This document shows, one piece after another, positions 21,978-24,498 of a stretch of DNA of 24,498 nucleotides; positions within the stretch are counted from its first letter, which is position 1; the number at the start of each line of letters is the position of its first letter. A program made the translations under genes and the position numbers. Below the pieces are notes generated by a model, which had not been told where the DNA came from, did no database searches, and worked only from the letters and a program-made list of their open reading frames with translations. The stretch is from an uncultured Bacilli bacterium (GTDB lineage: Bacteria > Bacillota_I > Bacilli_A > RFN20 > DUOF01), in NCBI GenBank assembly GCA_934101685.1, contig CAKORZ010000014.1:1-24498 (forward strand), written 5' to 3'.

Positions 21978-22691
21978 TTAATTTTCTATATTATCTTCAT
22001 TATTTGTATTTTTATTATGCTTTAATAAGTTAATGATTTTATCATTAAATAAAATTCCTAAAGTTCCAAGAATAGCAAAAACTACAAATATAACTATTGA
22101 TAAAACATAGTTTCCTTTCATAAAAGAATCACCTACTATTGTAGAACTTATAATTGAAGGTATTCTAGCAATTAATGACACTACAATAAATGTAGAAAAT
22201 TTTATAGGTAAAAAAGGAGCTAAATATATAAAGATATCTTTTGGAATACCAGGTATTAAAAATAAAATAAAAAAGTACAAATGAATTTTCTTAGGATCAT
22301 TTAAAAAACTATATGTTTTAAGTTTTTCTTTGTATTTAATCATGTATTTATTAGCAAATAATTTCACTGTGTAATAAATAAGAATGGATGCTATTGCAAT
22401 TCCAATTAAACAAAGTAAAAGCCCGCCCCATGCACCATAAAGTACACCAGCAAGTAATTCGACAACCTCTCCTGGAATGAAAGCGATAAAGATTTGTAAA
22501 ACTTGTATTGTTAAAAGTGCTAACCATCCTTTAAATCCCATGCTTCTTATATATTCTTTAAATTTTTGTTGGTTATCGGCATTTTTTAAAGAAACTAATA
22601 AAGGAATAAGTTTATAGCAAATATAAATAGTTAAAAGTAACATAACTATACATAACGATATAACTAAAATTTTCTTTCTATTCTTTTTCAT
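21978..22691 (-). CDS. TVP38/TMEM64 (VTT-domain) membrane protein
   Basis: This 237-residue protein has a first membrane helix at about 8-34 and then the VTT/DedA-like core: FIPGEVVELLAGVLYGAWGG at 71-90 (the re-entrant loop motif), further helices at about 91-112, the second re-entrant motif LFLIPGIPKD at 143-152, a conserved arginine in SLIARIPS (R176) and a final helix at about 196-215. The C-tail is charged. VTT proteins are implicated in lipid scrambling or transport of undecaprenyl phosphate and related lipids; the TVP38 branch in bacteria is poorly defined. The start ATG follows AGGTG with 8-base spacing. The gene is first of a minus-strand unit with trhP1 and trhP2, and no functional link is evident. 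Confidence 0.88.
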   Translation of the reverse strand: MKKNRKKILVISLCIVMLLLTIYICYKLIPLLVSLKNADNQQKFKEYIRSMGFKGWLALLTIQVLQIFIAFIPGEVVELLAGVLYGAWGGLLLCLIGIAIASILIYYTVKLFANKYMIKYKEKLKTYSFLNDPKKIHLYFFILFLIPGIPKDIFIYLAPFLPIKFSTFIVVSLIARIPSIISSTIVGDSFMKGNYVLSIVIFVVFAILGTLGILFNDKIINLLKHNKNTNNEDNIEN

Positions 22692-22711
22692 ATTTATACA
22701 CCTATATTAGT

Positions 22712-22717
22712 ATTATA
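22712..22717 (-). promoter_or_regulatory. Predicted -10 box of the TVP38-trhP1-trhP2 unit
   Basis: A perfect TATAAT on the minus strand lies 20 bases upstream of the TVP38 ATG, with a poor TTATAA at -35 position (17-base spacing). Confidence 0.5.
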
Positions 22718-22825
22718 CAAGTAAATAAAAACTTTTATAACAAATAAACTATATTTTGTTTCATCGTTTGAAGTATTAGACTTTTCACTATTTAAAATAA
22801 AAATCTATAAAAATAATTAATAAAA

Positions 22826-22834
22826 TGGTATACT
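22826..22834 (+). promoter_or_regulatory. Predicted extended -10 promoter of the CvpA-like gene
   Basis: TGGTATACT is an extended -10 (TATACT at 22829-22834) ending 26 bases before the chosen ATG. No convincing -35 is seen (TATAAA at 17-base spacing). Confidence 0.5.
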
Positions 22835-22860
22835 CATAGTATAAAGAGGAAGTGATTAAA

Positions 22861-23844
22861 ATGTTCAACTTATCAGGAATAGATCCAATTATATTAGATG
22901 TTGCTCTTACAGCTATGCTTGTCTTATTTTTGTTCTTTGGCGTTATTCGTGGAGTAAAGAGCGTTTTAATAAATATGGTTATAGGGGTATTATCGTTATT
23001 TTTAGGTTTTACAAAATATATGAATAGCCTTAAATATCTTTTAGTTAATAGGTTAATAAACATTCAAAAACTATTGCCTGCAGGAAGCACAAATGCAACA
23101 AAATTTGGAGCAGCCATGGCATCTAATATTGCTGGTTCTATAATGCTAACAATATTGTTCTTTATGGTATTGAATATCGTATACACACTAATATCTATGA
23201 TTATAAAAAGAAGATTTTCTAATGGTGAGAAAGGTGTCAAAGGTAAAGGAAGTAGAATATTTGGAGGAATTATTAATTTTATATATGGTTTTGCATTAGC
23301 ATTAGTTGCTGTATTTATGATAGATAGCAATATAATTGGTGGAGCTACACTTGTGCAAAAAACAACTGTTACTAGTAAGGTTCTTGATTTTGTACAAAAA
23401 CCTATACAAAAATCTAATAAAGATGCCATTGTTGCTATGAAATTAAAATTGTATACTGGTGATGTGTTGTATGATGTTGACTTTGAGATGATGGATTCTT
23501 ATGAATACATTGAAAAACGTTCTGCTGAGATTTTCCTTGATCAGAAATATCTAGATAAAATTAATCCTGAAAATAGTGACCTACAAATGGCAAATAAAGA
23601 CGCTTTATATGATTTGTTTAATTTAGCTATATTGTCTAATAGGTTTAATGTGGATAATCCTGATGTAAATTCAAAGTTTTGTGATTTATACAATGAATGG
23701 ATTGTTGCTTTAAATAAGAGCTGTGTAACTTCAAAAATAGAAATTTCATTTGAGATGGATGCTAAAATGGAAGTTGCATTTAGAGAAACTGGTCTTAAAG
23801 AAAAGAACATTCAGTTGTACAAAAATATAGTAATTGTTAAATAA
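22861..23844 (+). CDS. CvpA-family-like membrane protein
   Basis: This 327-residue protein has four hydrophobic segments (about 10-30, 34-51, 88-113, 133-155) in the layout of the CvpA/colicin V production family, including the early GVIRGVKS turn after helix 1. A basic glycine-rich loop (about 117-132) and a soluble C-terminal half (about 160-327) of unknown fold follow. The soluble half is longer than in classical CvpA (about 160-180 residues in total). I start at ATG 22861, because the GTG at 22852 is only one base from the AGAGGA ribosome binding site. Function is unknown; family members are tied to envelope stress and division-site membranes. The diadenylate cyclase gene follows after 88 bases. 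Confidence 0.68.
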   Translation: MFNLSGIDPIILDVALTAMLVLFLFFGVIRGVKSVLINMVIGVLSLFLGFTKYMNSLKYLLVNRLINIQKLLPAGSTNATKFGAAMASNIAGSIMLTILFFMVLNIVYTLISMIIKRRFSNGEKGVKGKGSRIFGGIINFIYGFALALVAVFMIDSNIIGGATLVQKTTVTSKVLDFVQKPIQKSNKDAIVAMKLKLYTGDVLYDVDFEMMDSYEYIEKRSAEIFLDQKYLDKINPENSDLQMANKDALYDLFNLAILSNRFNVDNPDVNSKFCDLYNEWIVALNKSCVTSKIEISFEMDAKMEVAFRETGLKEKNIQLYKNIVIVK

Positions 23845-23858
23845 AAAAATACAAAGTA

Positions 23859-23887
23859 TTTTATAATCAATAATAATTGTATATAAT
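23859..23887 (+). promoter_or_regulatory. Possible promoter of cdaA
   Basis: TATAAT at 23882-23887 is perfect, with a weak TTTTAT at 17-base spacing (23859-23864). The -10 ends 45 bases before the cdaA ATG, longer than for most other genes here. Confidence 0.5.
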
Positions 23888-23932
23888 GAAAGTGTAGAGG
23901 TTGTTCCTGTGACAATGTGAGGAGTGGCAAAG

Positions 23933-24498
23933 ATGAATATTACTTTTATTATTGATTTTTTAATTTATGGTTTGCTTTTACTAACTTTATATATTGCATT
24001 TAATAAAATATTTGCTAGATCTAATGTTGAATATGTTTTTATAGTGGTTTTTATTACCAAAATAATAGCCTCATTATTTAATTTAAATACTGTTTCATCT
24101 TTAGCAGATGTTATTTTAATAGCCTCATTTATAAGCATTGTTATTTCAAATGAACAAAAGATTAATAAGTTATTAAAGAGAAAAAAATCTCCTAAGAGTA
24201 AGCAAAATAATTCACAAGATAGAAAACAATTATATAAAATTATTAACACAACTGTGAGTATGTTATCATCCGCTAAGATTGGTGCAATAATGACTTTCGA
24301 AAAGAAAAATTCACTAGATGATTATATTAAACAAGGGGTAAAAGTAGATGCTCCTGTAAGTAGTGAATTATTAACTACTATTTTCTATCCAGGTACTACT
24401 CTTCATGATGGAGCAGTTATTATTAGAGGAAACATGATAGAAGCAGCTTCTGTATATTACACTCCTACTGTAAAAGCATTAGGTGGTAAGTATGGAGC
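23933..24498 (+). CDS. cdaA: Diadenylate cyclase CdaA, N-terminal part (3' truncated by window end)
   Basis: The frame starts at ATG 23933, 8 bases after GAGGAG (23919-23924), and is open to the last base (188 full codons). Three hydrophobic helices (about 5-25, 34-50, 56-73) are followed by a lysine-rich linker (about 75-98). The DAC domain then begins: LYKIINTTVSMLSSAKIGAI, an acidic-lysine segment, PVSSELLTTIFYPGTTLHDGAVIIRG with the DGA motif at 159-161, and the last residues KYGA, where the RHR motif would come next outside the window. This layout matches CdaA, which makes cyclic di-AMP from two ATP and controls potassium, osmolyte and wall homeostasis. The usual partners cdaR and glmM would lie downstream and are not visible. 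The N-terminal membrane region is divergent in sequence. Confidence 0.92.
   Translation, partial: MNITFIIDFLIYGLLLLTLYIAFNKIFARSNVEYVFIVVFITKIIASLFNLNTVSSLADVILIASFISIVISNEQKINKLLKRKKSPKSKQNNSQDRKQLYKIINTTVSMLSSAKIGAIMTFEKKNSLDDYIKQGVKVDAPVSSELLTTIFYPGTTLHDGAVIIRGNMIEAASVYYTPTVKALGGKYG

Noticed and set aside
23846..23862. 7-bp AAAATAC/GTATTTT hairpin after the CvpA-like gene as a terminator
   Set aside because: The stem has a single G-C pair and no T tract follows; too weak to list as a terminator.
23900..23925. Possible hairpin (TTGT/ACAA, TCCT/AGGA) in the cdaA leader as a riboswitch
   Set aside because: Only 4-bp pairings with mismatches are found and nothing resembles the ydaO/yuaA c-di-AMP riboswitch.
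1..24498. CRISPR arrays, insertion sequences, tRNA or rRNA genes, prophage or defence modules
   Set aside because: I found no direct repeat array, transposase, cloverleaf or phage-type gene set; base composition and coding style are uniform along the window, which argues against recent transfer.

Overview
The window is very AT-rich, gene-dense bacterial DNA with strong Shine-Dalgarno sites, AGA-dominated arginine codons and the gene set of a low-GC Bacillota/Bacilli-like bacterium: Gram-positive DnaB/DnaI helicase loading proteins, DnaE, an infC-rpmI-rplT operon with an attenuator leader, a TrhP1/TrhP2 pair and a CdaA-type c-di-AMP synthase. TGA never interrupts a gene and is used once as a real stop (TrhP1), so the standard bacterial code applies. 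An uncultured, reduced-genome gut Bacilli lineage (RF39/Erysipelotrichales-like) fits well, but this is inference from style and gene content, not a database match.

Layout: (1) 1-1810, the 3' part of an S66 LD-carboxypeptidase/MccF-like gene followed by an MFS-type transporter. (2) 1859-10477, a replication/repair run: dnaE, polA, mutM/fpg and then a cytoplasmic 710-residue leucine-rich-repeat protein whose C-terminal domain I cannot name. (3) 10474-11007 on the minus strand, a MntP/YtaF-like membrane protein. (4) 11163-13335, the helicase loading genes dnaB and dnaI, overlapping by 20 bases and closed by a terminator. (5) 13434-16670, a glycolytic operon: pfkA, pyk and a degenerate ROK sugar kinase. 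(6) 16729-17577, a membrane-anchored Ig-like surface protein. (7) 17578-18946, the infC-rpmI-rplT translation operon, with its own promoter, a roughly 150-base structured leader containing a pseudoknot/terminator switch, a probable TTG start for infC, and a terminator after rplT. (8) 19017-19846, a zinc-ribbon DUF4234 protein and a DUF2752 protein. (9) 22691-19847 on the minus strand, a TVP38/TMEM64 membrane protein and the two U32-family tRNA uridine hydroxylation proteins TrhP1 and TrhP2. (10) 22861-24498, a CvpA-like membrane protein and the 5' part of the diadenylate cyclase gene cdaA, cut by the window end.

The genes are mostly housekeeping. Points that stand out are the attenuator leader with an apparent loop-to-terminator pseudoknot in front of infC; consistently short predicted 5' leaders (the -10 box ends only about 18-27 bases before the start codon in seven of the transcription units examined), often with an extended TGn -10; a DnaE with an eroded PHP site and a PolA with an eroded 3'-5' exonuclease; a DnaI whose Walker B has Asn where the family has a second acidic residue; a ROK kinase without the zinc-binding cysteine cluster; and the uncharacterised LRR protein carried at the end of the repair operon. 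I saw no mobile elements, CRISPR arrays, tRNA or rRNA genes. No gene-free stretch exceeds 300 bases.
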